Source: Conchocele bisecta (lineage: Eukaryota > Mollusca > Bivalvia > Lucinida > Thyasiridae). Taken from it: a stretch of 64,000 nt of DNA. Of the stretch, positions 63,697 to 64,000 are shown one piece after another. The notes beneath the pieces are model-generated. The model was not told the DNA's origin and did no database searches. It saw only the letters and a program-made list of their open reading frames with translations. The DNA lies in assembly GCA_029237695.1 (NCBI GenBank), contig CM055265.1, positions 83,570,447-83,634,446 of the forward strand, read 5' to 3'. The translations under genes were made by a program, and so were the position numbers. The stretch's first letter is position 1, and each line of letters begins with the position of its first letter.

Positions 63697-64000
63697 GTAT
63701 AATTGTGTAACTATTCCACCAGTTCTAAAAATCACGAGCGCCCGCTATACAGATATGATCATTTAGTAATATTTATTTCACTGATATATATATATATAGT
63801 GACTCGCGGTTGTATCAGGCTATTGCATGATATTCATATGCAAATGAGGCATGATATGTTAAATAATGCCAATCAAATACGTGGGGTAATGGTGAATAAA
63901 TGTTTATTTTGCCAGAAAATGTCTCAGTTGATGTCTCTGATGTAAAGAATAGTTTGTGCCTGCTGAGTAGGCATGTACCTTTAAATTAATGTAACAATTT

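Overview
This is a window of animal nuclear DNA. Coding sequence is GC-rich and split by GT-AG introns. The rest is AT-rich and crowded with short inverted-repeat (foldback) transposons, SINE-like repeats and minisatellites. The protein types (an invertebrate type III classical cadherin, a TMEM70 homologue) and the repeat style fit a lophotrochozoan, most likely a bivalve mollusc. The species is inference; nothing in the sequence names it.

Region 1 (1-27932, + strand) is the 3' part of a CadN / DN-cadherin-like gene. Fifteen coding exons join in one reading frame to 1151 residues plus a stop. They encode the last cadherin repeat, a divergent membrane-proximal cadherin-like region, EGF and laminin-G modules, two further EGF-like modules, one membrane span, and an acidic tail with the conserved C-terminal catenin-binding block. 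The gene starts upstream of the window.

The introns hold the most unusual signal. Two minisatellites have been built from this gene's own exon-intron junctions. About 17 extra copies of the 3' splice site plus start of exon 6 lie in intron 5. About 27 copies of the end plus 5' splice site of exon 11 lie in intron 11. A single decayed copy of the exon 11 acceptor and a frameshifted copy of part of exon 2 are also present. Intron 8 is almost entirely one 8 kb composite insertion with CAGGGCTGTAC terminal repeats and a 5-bp target duplication.

Region 2 (27933-49492) shows no convincing gene. It is layered with at least eight foldback or MITE families, SINE-like repeats, nested insertions and a two-part minisatellite.

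Region 3 (49493-53600) holds an apparently intronless TMEM70-like coding sequence on the minus strand (mitochondrial respiratory-complex assembly), a pogo-like element with TA flanks, and a candidate two-exon gene for a 95-residue membrane or secreted protein on the plus strand.

Region 4 (about 54164-60640) is a decayed RNase H-bearing non-LTR retrotransposon (I/Nimb-like) with zinc-knuckle, endonuclease, reverse transcriptase and RNase H parts broken by frameshifts and stops. The remainder to 64000 is simple repeats and unassigned AT-rich DNA.
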